A stretch of 41,993 bases of DNA from JBDSKH01 sp050245915. GTDB lineage: Bacteria > Actinomycetota > Actinomycetes > Actinomycetales > Microbacteriaceae. Location of the stretch: NCBI GenBank assembly GCA_050245915.1, contig JBFWWZ010000021.1:1-41993 (forward strand), given 5' to 3'. The translations under genes and the position numbers were made by a program. The notes beneath the pieces were generated by a model. It was given only the letters and a program-made list of their open reading frames with translations, did no database searches and was not told the DNA's origin. Shown piece after piece: positions 24,596 to 32,120 of this stretch (the stretch's first letter is position 1; each line of letters begins with the position of its first letter).

Positions 24596-25185
24596 GAGTT
24601 CGCCTCTCTGAGGACGCCGTCTGTCTCGACGTAGCGTTCCTGGGTCTGGGGACATGTCCATGTGCCGTCCGGTGATGCCTCGAGCGGGACTCCGGCCTTG
24701 CCGACCCAGCCGACCCGGCGCGCCGGGCTGCCGACGACGAGCGCGAATGCGGGGACGTCTTTGACGACGACCGAGCCGGATCCGACCAGCGCCCAGCGCC
24801 CGATCGTGACGGGGGCGACGCAGGTCGCGCTGGCGCCGATGGAGGCGCCTTCTTCGATCGTGACGCCGACGGGCTCCCAGTCGTGAGCAGATTTCAGCGT
24901 TCCGTCGCCGTTGATCGCGCGCGGGAAATGGTCGTTGGTGAGCACCACTGCTGGGCCGATGAAGACACCGTCGCCGAGCCGGGCGGGTTCGTAGACCAGG
25001 GCGTAGTTCTGCACCTTGCAGTTGTCGCCGAGTTCGACGCCGGTGCCGATGTAGGCACCGCGCCCGACGACGCAGTTCTCACCGAGCCTGGCCTCTTCGC
25101 GAACCTGGGCGTAGTGCCAGATCTTGGTGCCTTCTCCGAGGAGGGAGGTGTCGGCGACGTCGGCGGTCGGATGGACGTACGGCAC
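24592..25185 (-). CDS. wbpD: N-acetyltransferase of 3-amino-GlcNAc uronic acid (WbpD/WlbB-like)
   Basis: 197 residues from the GTG at 25185. It has the left-handed beta-helix of hexapeptide transferases: VHPTADVADTSLLGEGTKIWHYAQVREEARLGENCVVGRG, continued by GVFIGPAVVLTNDHFPRAI with the conserved N-D-x-x-P segment of WbpD/WlbB, and ending in ALVVGSPARRVGWVG. A short tail carries WTCPQT. These trimeric enzymes acetylate the 3-amino group of UDP-2-acetamido-3-amino-glucuronate. It is first in the coupled run down to the Gfo/Idh gene. A TAACAT hexamer 6 bases upstream gives it its own leaderless promoter inside the end of the preceding gene. Confidence 0.88.
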   Translation of the reverse strand: MPYVHPTADVADTSLLGEGTKIWHYAQVREEARLGENCVVGRGAYIGTGVELGDNCKVQNYALVYEPARLGDGVFIGPAVVLTNDHFPRAINGDGTLKSAHDWEPVGVTIEEGASIGASATCVAPVTIGRWALVGSGSVVVKDVPAFALVVGSPARRVGWVGKAGVPLEASPDGTWTCPQTQERYVETDGVLREANS

Positions 25186-25191
25186 CCGACT

Positions 25192-25197
25192 ATGTTA
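25192..25197 (-). promoter_or_regulatory. -10 element TAACAT sharing bases with a stop codon
   Basis: On the minus strand TAACAT lies 6 bases before the GTG at 25185. Its first three bases are the TAA stop (25195-25197) of the upstream polymerase gene. Termination of one gene and promoter of the next thus use the same bases. Confidence 0.5.
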
Positions 25198-26514
25198 GTC
25201 GGCTTCAGATGCGGCGGCGGCGGAGTCCTCCGGGCCGGCGGCGGCCGATGCCAGGGCACTGCGCCAGCTGAGCTCCTGCGACGCCTTCAGACAGCAGATC
25301 ACGAAGGTGAGCCAGCCGAACTCCGAGAGCACCGAGCTCTCCGCCAGGGACACGATCAGCAGGGCCACCAGCACCACGGCCGGCCAGACGAACACGATCG
25401 ACCGCCGGCGACCCGCCAGCAGCCAGGAGCGCACGAAGGCCAGCCCCAGCATCCCGACGAAGATGACCAGCCCGACCAGCCCCAGCTGGAACCAGACGTC
25501 GAGGTAGCCGTTCAGCGCCGACTGCGCCGGCCGGTCGCTGGGGGTGGTGAGCGTCGAGAACGGCACGATCTCGCGCTGCCAGCGTCCGATCCATCCCCAG
25601 CCCTGCAGGTTGTTCACCCGCACCAGGTCGAACACCTTGTTCCAGAGCTCCAGCCGGTAAGTGAGCGCACCCCCGGCGTTGAGGGTGTCGACGACGAACG
25701 TGCGCTGGATCCAGGTGATGATCGCGCCCACCACGGCGAGAGCGAGCACGATCAGCTGCCAGAGCTGCCGTCGCTCCGCCGGCACGCGACGCAGCCCGTA
25801 GAGCACGGCAGAGGCGATCCCGACGACGAGGGCGGTCCCGTACACGACCGGTGACTGCGTGAACAGGAGGCACAGCCCGGCGAGTACCAGAGACGAGACC
25901 GAGGTGAGGCGTGGCACCGAGCGCGTGCGGTGCTCGGCGGCGAAGCTGATCGCCCCGATGATGGCGAGCAGGCCGAGCTGGTTGCGGGTGGCGAGGATCC
26001 CCGAGATCGGGCCGCCGTTCGCCAGCTGCCCCTGCACCGCCAGCAGCGGGATGGGCGCGTCGATGAGCAGCCCCGAGAACACCTCGATCGCGATCGACAG
26101 GGTCAGCACGAGCCGCAGCACGTCGCCGAACAGCCGCACGATCTGGATCGAGTCCCGCATCAGCGCGACGTAGATGCCGATCAGCGTGAATCCGATCAGG
26201 TAGGCGATGCCGCCGACCGTGGCCCACTGGTACTGACTCCAGACCACCGACACCGTCGCCCACCCGACGAACGCCAGCAACGAGATGGGCAGGATGCCGC
26301 GCCAGTCCGTCTGCGTCCGTCGCGCCGCGAACGACCCGCCCATGAGCACGATCAGCACCGCCATCGCGCCGAGCAGCCCGGGCCAGCCGATCAGGCGCTG
26401 CGCCGGGTAGGCGGCGGCCGCCATCCCGACCCCGACCGTCGCGAGGGTCTGCGCGAGCCGGGGGGAGGCGGCGATCTCGCGGACCAGCCGGACCCGGTCG
26501 CCGGCTTCGCTCAT
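25195..26514 (-). CDS. O-antigen polymerase/ligase-like membrane protein (Wzy/WaaL family), copy 2
   Basis: 439 residues from the ATG at 26514, coupled to the preceding gene by ATGA. About ten to twelve membrane helices are visible, starting at LATVGVGMAAAAYPAQRLIGWPG's neighbour ILPISLLAFVGWATVSV. Between helices lies the large external loop typical of O-antigen ligases and polymerases, with TRNQLGLLAIIGAISF before it and NNLQGWGWIGRWQ then LNGYLDVWFQLGLVGLVIF after it. These proteins polymerise lipid-linked repeat units or transfer a finished glycan to its acceptor on the outer membrane face. It is a tandem paralogue of the gene before it (shared RVPAERR and GWGW-x-G). Which one polymerises and which ligates cannot be told. 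Confidence 0.83.
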   Translation of the reverse strand: MSEAGDRVRLVREIAASPRLAQTLATVGVGMAAAAYPAQRLIGWPGLLGAMAVLIVLMGGSFAARRTQTDWRGILPISLLAFVGWATVSVVWSQYQWATVGGIAYLIGFTLIGIYVALMRDSIQIVRLFGDVLRLVLTLSIAIEVFSGLLIDAPIPLLAVQGQLANGGPISGILATRNQLGLLAIIGAISFAAEHRTRSVPRLTSVSSLVLAGLCLLFTQSPVVYGTALVVGIASAVLYGLRRVPAERRQLWQLIVLALAVVGAIITWIQRTFVVDTLNAGGALTYRLELWNKVFDLVRVNNLQGWGWIGRWQREIVPFSTLTTPSDRPAQSALNGYLDVWFQLGLVGLVIFVGMLGLAFVRSWLLAGRRRSIVFVWPAVVLVALLIVSLAESSVLSEFGWLTFVICCLKASQELSWRSALASAAAGPEDSAAAASEAD

Positions 26515-27806
26515 GCCGGGGTCGCCCGGCCCGGGAGGTGCTGGTCTTGTCCGAGCCGCGCCCGGGTCCGGATCGCGAACACGACGAGCAGGGCGAAGCC
26601 GATCTCGATCAGCAGCCGGCTCTCGGCGAGGCTGTGGACGATCAGCATCACGGTGACGAGCAGGGGGAGCAGGGCGACGGCTTTGCCGCGCTCGCGGGGC
26701 ACGTCGACGGCGCGGGCCCAGGCGCGCACCAGGGTGGACAGCACGAGGCCGCCGAACACGATCAGGCCGATGATGCCGAGCTGCAGGTAGACGTCGAGCC
26801 AGGCGTTGTGCGCCTGGTAGTAGTGCACGCCCTTGATCACCACGAGGTCCTGGTACGGCTCGACCCACGGCGGCCAGTAGCCGACCCAGCCCCAGCCGGC
26901 GGCAGGCCGCTGGCTGGCGAGGCCGATGACGGTGTCCCAGATGTCGAGGCGGTTGGTGAGGTCGGGGCTCTTGCCGAGCAGGGCGAGCAGCGTGTCGCGG
27001 AACACCAGCACGAGCGCCACGCCCGCCGCCGCGATCACCGACCCGCCGATGTACCAGGGCACCCGGCGCTCGGCGGGCACCCGGCGGACGAGCCAGAGGT
27101 AGAGCGCGACGACGGCGACGACGGCGCCCGCGACCAGCACTGTCGACGAGCGGGTGAGCGCCAGGGTCGCGAGCGCGACCACCAGCCAGATCGAGGTCCA
27201 GAACCGGGATGCGGCACGCGCCGCGATCTGCACCGAGAAGACGATGACGGCGAGCAGGGCGGCGAAGGCCAGGAGGTTCGCGTTGCCGACGATCCCCTGG
27301 ATGCGGCCGCCCTCGAACAGCAGGTTGCGCGACCAGTAGAACGCGGCGGGGATCTTGTCGAGGCCGGACCAATCGACCCAGAAGGGCAGCACCTTGGCGC
27401 GGATCACGGTGGCGACGAACAGCTCGAACAGCAACGAGAGCCCGAGGATCCAGCGGAGCGCGGTGCCGAGCGACCGCACGATGGTGGTGAGGTCGAGCGC
27501 CGTCGTGAGGTATAGGGCGAAGGTGGCAGTCACCAGCAGGCCGGCCACGCCGAGAGCGCTCGCGCCGGGGTAGGCGGACCAGATGATCGAGAGTGAGGCG
27601 AGCAGCAGGAACGCCATCAGCGGGTAGGGCAGCCGGCGCAGATCCACCCGCAGCCGGATCAGCTCGATGACCGAGAGCGCGAACAGGATGAGGACGATCG
27701 CACCCCAGCCATACCAGCTGAGCAGGTAGCGCCACAGGTCGCCGGCCGCGAGGGTGAAGAGACCGAGCGTCGCGAGGGTGCGGCGATACAGGCTGGTCTC
27801 GGTCAT
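26511..27806 (-). CDS. O-antigen polymerase/ligase-like membrane protein (Wzy/WaaL family), copy 1
   Basis: 431 residues from the ATG at 27806. Multiple membrane helices begin near YGWGAIVLILFALSVIELIRL. IVGNANLLAFAALLAVIVFS and the loop with LTNRLDIWDTVIGLASQRPAAGWGWVGYWPP precede HNAWLDVYLQLGIIGLIVFGG, the family's most recognisable segment (H-N-x-W-L-D/ Y-L-Q-L-G). Its tandem neighbour at 25195 has N-G-Y-L-D-V-W-F-Q-L-G in the same place, so the conserved His is absent there. It is the first gene of the leftward run; a TAATCT hexamer lies 6 bases before the start. A dispersed intergenic repeat lies just upstream. Confidence 0.83.
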   Translation of the reverse strand: MTETSLYRRTLATLGLFTLAAGDLWRYLLSWYGWGAIVLILFALSVIELIRLRVDLRRLPYPLMAFLLLASLSIIWSAYPGASALGVAGLLVTATFALYLTTALDLTTIVRSLGTALRWILGLSLLFELFVATVIRAKVLPFWVDWSGLDKIPAAFYWSRNLLFEGGRIQGIVGNANLLAFAALLAVIVFSVQIAARAASRFWTSIWLVVALATLALTRSSTVLVAGAVVAVVALYLWLVRRVPAERRVPWYIGGSVIAAAGVALVLVFRDTLLALLGKSPDLTNRLDIWDTVIGLASQRPAAGWGWVGYWPPWVEPYQDLVVIKGVHYYQAHNAWLDVYLQLGIIGLIVFGGLVLSTLVRAWARAVDVPRERGKAVALLPLLVTVMLIVHSLAESRLLIEIGFALLVVFAIRTRARLGQDQHLPGRATPA

Positions 27807-27812
27807 ACCCTC

Positions 27813-27818
27813 AGATTA
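27813..27818 (-). promoter_or_regulatory. -10 element TAATCT, leaderless start
   Basis: On the minus strand TAATCT lies 6 bases before the ATG at 27806. It is the probable main promoter of the leftward glycan operon 27806 to 19552. Confidence 0.5.
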
Positions 27819-27829
27819 CTGGGGTGGGT

Positions 27830-27866
27830 GGTCTCGATACGCCGCTGCGGGGCACTCGACCACCGG
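27830..27866. repeat. Dispersed intergenic repeat, copy 1
   Basis: The element starts GGTCTCGATACGCC and ends CTCGACCACCGG, with an imperfect GC-rich hairpin between. It shares its outline with the elements at 33542 and 37959. It lies directly after the stop of the acyl-CoA dehydrogenase gene and before the promoter of the next gene, so it may act as a transcription end or attenuator. Confidence 0.6.
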
Positions 27867-27867
27867 A

Positions 27868-29067
27868 TCAGACGAACGCGGCCTTGCCGGTGACGGCGCG
27901 GCCGACGATGAGCGTGTTCATCTCCCGGGTGCCCTCGTAGGAGAACATCGCCTCCGCATCCGCGAAGTGCCGGATCACGTCGTTGTCGAGGACGATGCCG
28001 TTGCCGCCCATGCTCTCACGGGCCCACGCGACGGTCTCCCGCATCCGGCTGGTGGTGAACTCCTTGGCGAGCGCCGCGTGTTCGTCGCGCTGGGTGCCCT
28101 CGTCGAGCATCGCCGAAACGCGCGTGCACATCGCTATGGAGGCGGTGATGTTGCCGAGCATCTTCGCGTAGTGCTCCTGGATCAGCTGGTGCGAGTCGAT
28201 GGTCTTGCCGAACTGCACGCGCTCCGAGCCGTAGCGAACCGCGGCCTCGTACGCGCCGACCGAATTGCCCACGGCCGCCCAGGCGACCTCGGCGCGGGTG
28301 AGGCGCAGCACCGCCGCGGTCTCTTTGAACGAGTTCGCGTTCTGCAGGCGGTTGGCCTCGGGGACCCGCAGGTCGGTGAGGACGATGTCGGCGTTCTGCA
28401 CGATGCGCAGCGCCTGCTTGTTCTCGATCTTGGTGGCCTTGTAGCCGGGGGTCTCGGTCGGGACGAGGAAGCCCTTCACCTGGCCGTCCTCGCTGGACTT
28501 CGCCCAGATGATGGCGTGCGAGGCGACCGTGCCGTTGCCGATCCATCGCTTGGCGCCGTTGATGACCCACTCGTCGCCCTCGCGGGTCGCCGTGGTGCGC
28601 AGACCCTGCGCGCTGTCCGAGCCGGACAGCGGCTCGGTGAGGCCGAAGCAGCCGAGCCACTCGGCGGACGCGAACTTGGGAAGCCATTCCTTGCGCTGCT
28701 CGGGCGAACCGCCGACGCCGATCGCGCCCATCACCAGGCCGTTCTGCATGCCCACCAGGGTCGCGATGGAGGCGTCGATGCGCCCCAGCTCGAGGGCGAC
28801 CCAGCCGCGGAAGACCGCGGAGTTCTCGAAGGGGCGGGTCTCCTCCCACGGCATCCCGAACAGCCCGAGGTCGGCGAGGCCTTTCACGACCGACATGGGG
28901 AAGAACTCGGCCTTCGCCCAGAGGTCGTTGACCTGGGGCTTCACCTCGGTCTCGAGGTAGGCGCGCAGACGCGTGAGAACGTCCTTCTCGCGGTCCTCGA
29001 GTGCTGCCTCGAACCCGTAGAAGTCGCTGGGGATCGGGGTGAAGGTGCTGGATGCGGTGACGGTCAT
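27868..29067 (-). CDS. Acyl-CoA dehydrogenase family protein (glutaryl-CoA dehydrogenase-like)
   Basis: 399 residues from the ATG at 29067, chosen because TAGGCT lies 7 bases upstream; the frame extends further but into the manA region. It has the FAD-binding segment LGCFGLTEPLSGSDSAQGLRTTA and the central strand domain with RWIGNGTVASHAIIWAKS. The C-terminal helical bundle contains the catalytic base Glu378 in FSYEGTREMNTLIVGRA. The Y-E-G-T position of the Glu, the length near 395 and the RWIGNG motif are typical of the glutaryl-CoA dehydrogenase branch. It oxidises an acyl-CoA and passes electrons to ETF; the substrate is not certain. It has no obvious link to the glycan genes and marks the locus edge. 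Confidence 0.88.
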   Translation of the reverse strand: MTVTASSTFTPIPSDFYGFEAALEDREKDVLTRLRAYLETEVKPQVNDLWAKAEFFPMSVVKGLADLGLFGMPWEETRPFENSAVFRGWVALELGRIDASIATLVGMQNGLVMGAIGVGGSPEQRKEWLPKFASAEWLGCFGLTEPLSGSDSAQGLRTTATREGDEWVINGAKRWIGNGTVASHAIIWAKSSEDGQVKGFLVPTETPGYKATKIENKQALRIVQNADIVLTDLRVPEANRLQNANSFKETAAVLRLTRAEVAWAAVGNSVGAYEAAVRYGSERVQFGKTIDSHQLIQEHYAKMLGNITASIAMCTRVSAMLDEGTQRDEHAALAKEFTTSRMRETVAWARESMGGNGIVLDNDVIRHFADAEAMFSYEGTREMNTLIVGRAVTGKAAFV

Positions 29068-29074
29068 GCGCGGA

Positions 29075-29080
29075 AGCCTA
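29075..29080 (-). promoter_or_regulatory. -10 element TAGGCT, leaderless start
   Basis: On the minus strand TAGGCT lies 7 bases before the ATG at 29067 and fixes the start of the acyl-CoA dehydrogenase. Confidence 0.5.
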
Positions 29081-29112
29081 CGTGCGCGCTCACGGGCACC
29101 CAAGGGCGTTGG

Positions 29113-29127
29113 TACTTTGATGCAAAG
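29113..29127 (+). promoter_or_regulatory. manA -10 (TACTTT) overlapped by a 13-bp palindrome
   Basis: TACTTT (29113-29118) would start transcription near 29125, leaving a short leader with GGGGAGAGG ahead of the TTG start at 29149. The palindrome CTTTGATGCAAAG (29115-29127; arms CTTTG/CAAAG) covers the end of the -10 and the start site, a position where a dimeric repressor would block initiation. The regulator is unknown. Confidence 0.4.
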
Positions 29128-29148
29128 CCCGCTCGGGGAGAGGTCGCG

Positions 29149-30261
29149 TTGTTCGTCGGAATCGTCAACACACCGCGGGATTATGCGTGGGGTTCCTCCA
29201 CAGCCATTCCCGAGCTGCTGGGCACCCCCGCGACCGGCGGACCGCAGGCCGAGTACTGGCTCGGGACGCACCCGGGCTCACCCGCCCGCACCTCCGACGG
29301 CCGCAGCCTCGCCGACCTCACCAGCCTGCCCTTCCTGCTGAAGGTGCTGGCGCCCGAGGCGCCCATCTCGCTGCAGGCGCACCCGAGCGTCGCGCAGGCC
29401 GAGGCGGGGTTCGCGCGGGAGGAGGCCGCCGGCATCCCGATCGACGCGGCCGAACGCAATTACAAGGACCGCAACCACAAACCGGAGATGGTGTACGCCC
29501 TGTCCGACCCGTTCCGGGCGCTCGCCGGGTTCCGACCCGTAGAGGAGACGCGCGATTCGCTCGCCGGCGTCGACGCGGCGGCGCCGCTGCGGGAGCGGCT
29601 CACCGGCGACGGCGCTCTCCGCGAGGTGTTCGCGTGGCTGCTGTCGGGCGACCCGGAGGTGCCGCGGCTGACGACGGCGATCTCCGCGGCGGCCGAGACC
29701 GCCGAGGGGGCGTCGTGGGAGACGGTGCGCAGGCTGGCGCGGTTCTTCCCGGGCGACCCCGGCATCCCGATCTCGCTGCTGCTGCACATGGTGACCCTCG
29801 CGCCCGGTGAGGCGATCTACCTGCCGGCCGGCAACATCCACGCCTACCTGCACGGCGTCGGGGTGGAGCTGCTGGCCAACTCCGACAACGTGCTGCGCGG
29901 CGGCCTGACCGGGAAGCACGTCGACGTCGCGGGGCTGCTCGAGATCCTCGACTTCCGGCCGCTGCCGGCGCCGTACCTGCGCCCCGCCACCCCGCAGCCG
30001 GGCGTCCAGGTCTTCACCCCGGGTGTGCCCGACTTCCAGCTGACGGTGGTGACCCCGGATGCTGCGGAGGCAGGCGTCGACCTCGCGATCGCGGGCGGCG
30101 GCCCCGCCATCGCGTTCCTCACCTCCGGTGCCGTCACCCTCGACGGCGCGGAGGCGTCGTTCACGCTCGAGCGCGGTGCTGCCGCCTACGTGTCCGGCGA
30201 GAGCGGCATCCACGTCCGGGGGCGCGGGCACCTGTTCCTCGCGACCACCGGCACGTCGTAG
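29149..30261 (+). CDS. manA: Mannose-6-phosphate isomerase, type I
   Basis: 370 residues from the TTG at 29149. The protein begins LFVGIVNTPRDYAWGS, exactly at the family N-terminus, and GGGGAGAGG ends 5 bases upstream; no ATG or GTG fits. The zinc ligands are visible: Gln76 and His78 in SLQAHPS, Glu113 in NHKPEMVYAL, and His231 in PAGNIHAYLHG. NSDNVLRGGLTGKHVD follows with the conserved Arg-Gly-Gly. It interconverts fructose-6-phosphate and mannose-6-phosphate, feeding GDP-mannose synthesis for surface glycans and lipoglycans. In many actinobacteria manA sits beside manB and sahH; here it is 9 kb away and no manB is seen. Confidence 0.93.
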   Translation: MFVGIVNTPRDYAWGSSTAIPELLGTPATGGPQAEYWLGTHPGSPARTSDGRSLADLTSLPFLLKVLAPEAPISLQAHPSVAQAEAGFAREEAAGIPIDAAERNYKDRNHKPEMVYALSDPFRALAGFRPVEETRDSLAGVDAAAPLRERLTGDGALREVFAWLLSGDPEVPRLTTAISAAAETAEGASWETVRRLARFFPGDPGIPISLLLHMVTLAPGEAIYLPAGNIHAYLHGVGVELLANSDNVLRGGLTGKHVDVAGLLEILDFRPLPAPYLRPATPQPGVQVFTPGVPDFQLTVVTPDAAEAGVDLAIAGGGPAIAFLTSGAVTLDGAEASFTLERGAAAYVSGESGIHVRGRGHLFLATTGTS

Positions 30262-30279
30262 CGTGCCGATGCGCGCCGT

Positions 30280-30285
30280 TACCCT
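30280..30285 (+). promoter_or_regulatory. -10 element TACCCT, leaderless start
   Basis: TACCCT ends 6 bases before the GTG at 30292. The methyltransferase can therefore be transcribed separately from manA, whose stop is 30 bases upstream of that GTG. Confidence 0.48.
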
Positions 30286-30291
30286 TGTCCG

Positions 30292-31068
30292 GTGGCACGG
30301 TTCGACGACGGAAGCGCAGGCGACGCCGACTACGGCGTGATCGGGCAGGGGTACGCCGATGTGCGCCGGCCCGACCCGCGGATCGAGGCGGTCGTGTGGG
30401 CGGCGTTCGGCGACGCGCGCAGCGTGATCAACGTGGGTGCGGGTGCGGGGTCGTATGAGCCGTACGACCGCGAGGTCACCGCGGTGGAGCCGTCGGCGTC
30501 GATGCGCGCGGAGCGTCCGGAGGGCCGGGTGCGGGCGATCGATGCGACGGCGCAGAATCTGCCGTTCCCCGATGGCAGTTTCGATGCGGCGATGGCGAGC
30601 GTCACCATCCACCAGTGGCCCGACCTGGAGGCGGGGCTGCGCGAGATGCGACGGGTGTCGCGGGGGCCGGTCGTCATCCTGACCTTCTCGCCGGAGGTGC
30701 CGGAGCCCTGGTGGCAGCCGGTCTACGTGCCGGAGCTGTACGAGGTGGAGGCGCGGCGGATGCCCGCGCTCGACCGGGTGACCGACGCTCTCGGCGGCCG
30801 TACGCGGGTCGACGTGGTGCCGGTGCCGGCGGACTGCATCGACGGGTTCGGTCAGGCGTTCTTCGCCCGGCCGGAGCGCACTCTCGAGCCGCACATCCGC
30901 CGCGCGATGTCGGCCTGGAGTTTTCTTGAGCCGGGCGTCGAGGACCGGTACGTGCGCGAGCTGTCGGCCGACCTGGAGTCCGGGGCGTGGGATGAGAAGT
31001 GGGGCGCGTTCCGCGACCTGCCGCAGTTCGATGTGGGCTTGCGGCTGGTGGTGGCGGAGCCCGCCTAA
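30292..31068 (+). CDS. SAM-dependent methyltransferase (class I, UbiE/COQ5-like)
   Basis: 258 residues, GTG start. Motif I is SVINVGAGAGSYEPYD (residues about 44-59), followed by the acidic residue of motif II in VTAVEPSASM. AIDATAQNLPFPDGSFDAAMASVTIHQWPDLEAGLREMRRV matches motifs post-II and III of class-I methyltransferases. The small-molecule substrate is unknown; no targeting sequence is present. Proteins of this type are common single-gene actinobacterial methylases. It ends in a four-base overlap (CTAA) with the convergent regulator gene. Confidence 0.83.
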   Translation: MARFDDGSAGDADYGVIGQGYADVRRPDPRIEAVVWAAFGDARSVINVGAGAGSYEPYDREVTAVEPSASMRAERPEGRVRAIDATAQNLPFPDGSFDAAMASVTIHQWPDLEAGLREMRRVSRGPVVILTFSPEVPEPWWQPVYVPELYEVEARRMPALDRVTDALGGRTRVDVVPVPADCIDGFGQAFFARPERTLEPHIRRAMSAWSFLEPGVEDRYVRELSADLESGAWDEKWGAFRDLPQFDVGLRLVVAEPA

Positions 31069-32018
31069 CCCGCCGCCCGCTCGCCGAATGCGCGACGGTA
31101 GCTCGTCGGGGTGGTCTGAAGCACCTTGAGGAAGTGGTGGCGCATGACGGCGGCCGTGCCGAATCCGGCGAGCTGAGCGACCTGCTCGAGGCCCTCGTCG
31201 GTCTCTTCGAGCAGTTGCTGCGCCCGAAGGATGCGCTGCCGGTTCAGCCAGGCGGCCGGGGTGGTGCCGGTCTCGGCGCGGAACTTGCGGGCGAAGGTGC
31301 GCGATGACATGAGCGCGCGGCGGGCGAGCACGTCGACGGTGAGGTCCTGGTCGATGTTCTCCAGCATCCACTCGGTGACGAGGGCGAACGAGTCGCTCTT
31401 GCATTCGGGGACGGGGGAGGGGATGTACTGCGACTGCCCGCCGTCGCGGGTCGGGGGCACGACCATGCGCCGGGCGATGACGTTGGTGGCGGCGGCGCCG
31501 AGCTCTTCCCGCACGATGTGCAGCGCGGCGTCGATGCCGGCGGAGGTGCCGGCGCTGGTGACCACCTTGCCGTCCTGCACGAACAGCACGTCGGGGTCGA
31601 CCTCGGTCTGCGGGTAGTGGGTGGCGAGGTCGTCGGTGTACATCCAGTGGGTGGTGGCTTTGCGGCCGTTCAGGATGCCTGCCTGCGCGAGCACGAACGC
31701 CCCGCTGCAGACGCTCAGCACCCAGGCGCCGCGTGCTTCGGCGGCGCGGATCACGTCGAGGTAGCGCTCGTCGACCCGTCCGCGGTGATGGGCGGGCACG
31801 GCGATGAGGTCGGCGTCGGCGGCGACGGTGAGGTCTTCGTCGATGTTCATGCTGAAGCCGAGCGAGGTCTCCACCGGGCCGGGGTCGGCGGTCGCGATGT
31901 GGAAGTCGAACTGGGGGCCGCCGCTGTCGCTGCGGTCGATGCCGAAGACCTCGCAGATGACGCCGAACTCGAACGGCGCGGTGGCGGGGAGGGCGAGACA
32001 GACGATCTTGCGCAGCAT
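31065..32018 (-). CDS. GlxA-type transcriptional regulator (DJ-1/PfpI domain plus AraC HTH)
   Basis: 317 residues. The N-terminal DJ-1/PfpI-like domain (about 1-185) shows KIVCLALPATAPFEFGVICEVFG and AWVLSVCSGAFVLAQAG, the nucleophile-elbow Cys position. The C-terminal AraC/XylS domain (about 215-317) has two helix-turn-helix units: LTVDVLARRALMSSRTFARKF and EQVAQLAGFGTAAVMRHHFLKVL, ending P-x-SYRRAF. Such proteins usually activate catabolic genes in response to small amines or other ligands. It is divergent from galE across a 102-base gap with nested inverted repeats. GGAGA lies 5 bases before the start. Confidence 0.88.
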   Translation of the reverse strand: MLRKIVCLALPATAPFEFGVICEVFGIDRSDSGGPQFDFHIATADPGPVETSLGFSMNIDEDLTVAADADLIAVPAHHRGRVDERYLDVIRAAEARGAWVLSVCSGAFVLAQAGILNGRKATTHWMYTDDLATHYPQTEVDPDVLFVQDGKVVTSAGTSAGIDAALHIVREELGAAATNVIARRMVVPPTRDGGQSQYIPSPVPECKSDSFALVTEWMLENIDQDLTVDVLARRALMSSRTFARKFRAETGTTPAAWLNRQRILRAQQLLEETDEGLEQVAQLAGFGTAAVMRHHFLKVLQTTPTSYRRAFGERAAG

Positions 32019-32028
32019 GCGATCTCCG

Positions 32029-32085
32029 GTGGCAGTTATTCGATGAACTGCGTCGATCGTGCCACTCGTGGCTGTCAGTGGTCAA
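32029..32085 (-). promoter_or_regulatory. Promoter and nested inverted repeats upstream of the GlxA-type regulator
   Basis: On the minus strand TTGACC (32080-32085) and CACGAT (32056-32061) are spaced by 18 bases and resemble a sigma-70 promoter. Two nested dyads lie over the start region: GTGGCA (32029-32034) with TGCCAC (32060-32065), and CAGTT (32033-32037) with AACTG (32046-32050). They could be an autoregulatory operator. Confidence 0.38.
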
Positions 32086-32107
32086 CAAGCGGTCCCCCGC
32101 CCGCCGC

Positions 32108-32113
32108 TAGCCT
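32108..32113 (+). promoter_or_regulatory. -10 element TAGCCT, leaderless start
   Basis: TAGCCT ends 7 bases before the ATG at 32121 and supports this start for galE. Confidence 0.5.
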
Positions 32114-32120
32114 GGCCTCT

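Noticed and set aside
25195..27735. A single 846-residue membrane protein on the minus strand
   Set aside because: The first half of that frame lies out of frame over the separate polymerase gene 26511-27806. The real gene starts at 26514 with an ATGA coupling.
27754..30261. An 835-residue form of ManA
   Set aside because: The upstream 465 codons are antisense to the acyl-CoA dehydrogenase. The family N-terminus and Shine-Dalgarno sequence place the start at the TTG at 29149.
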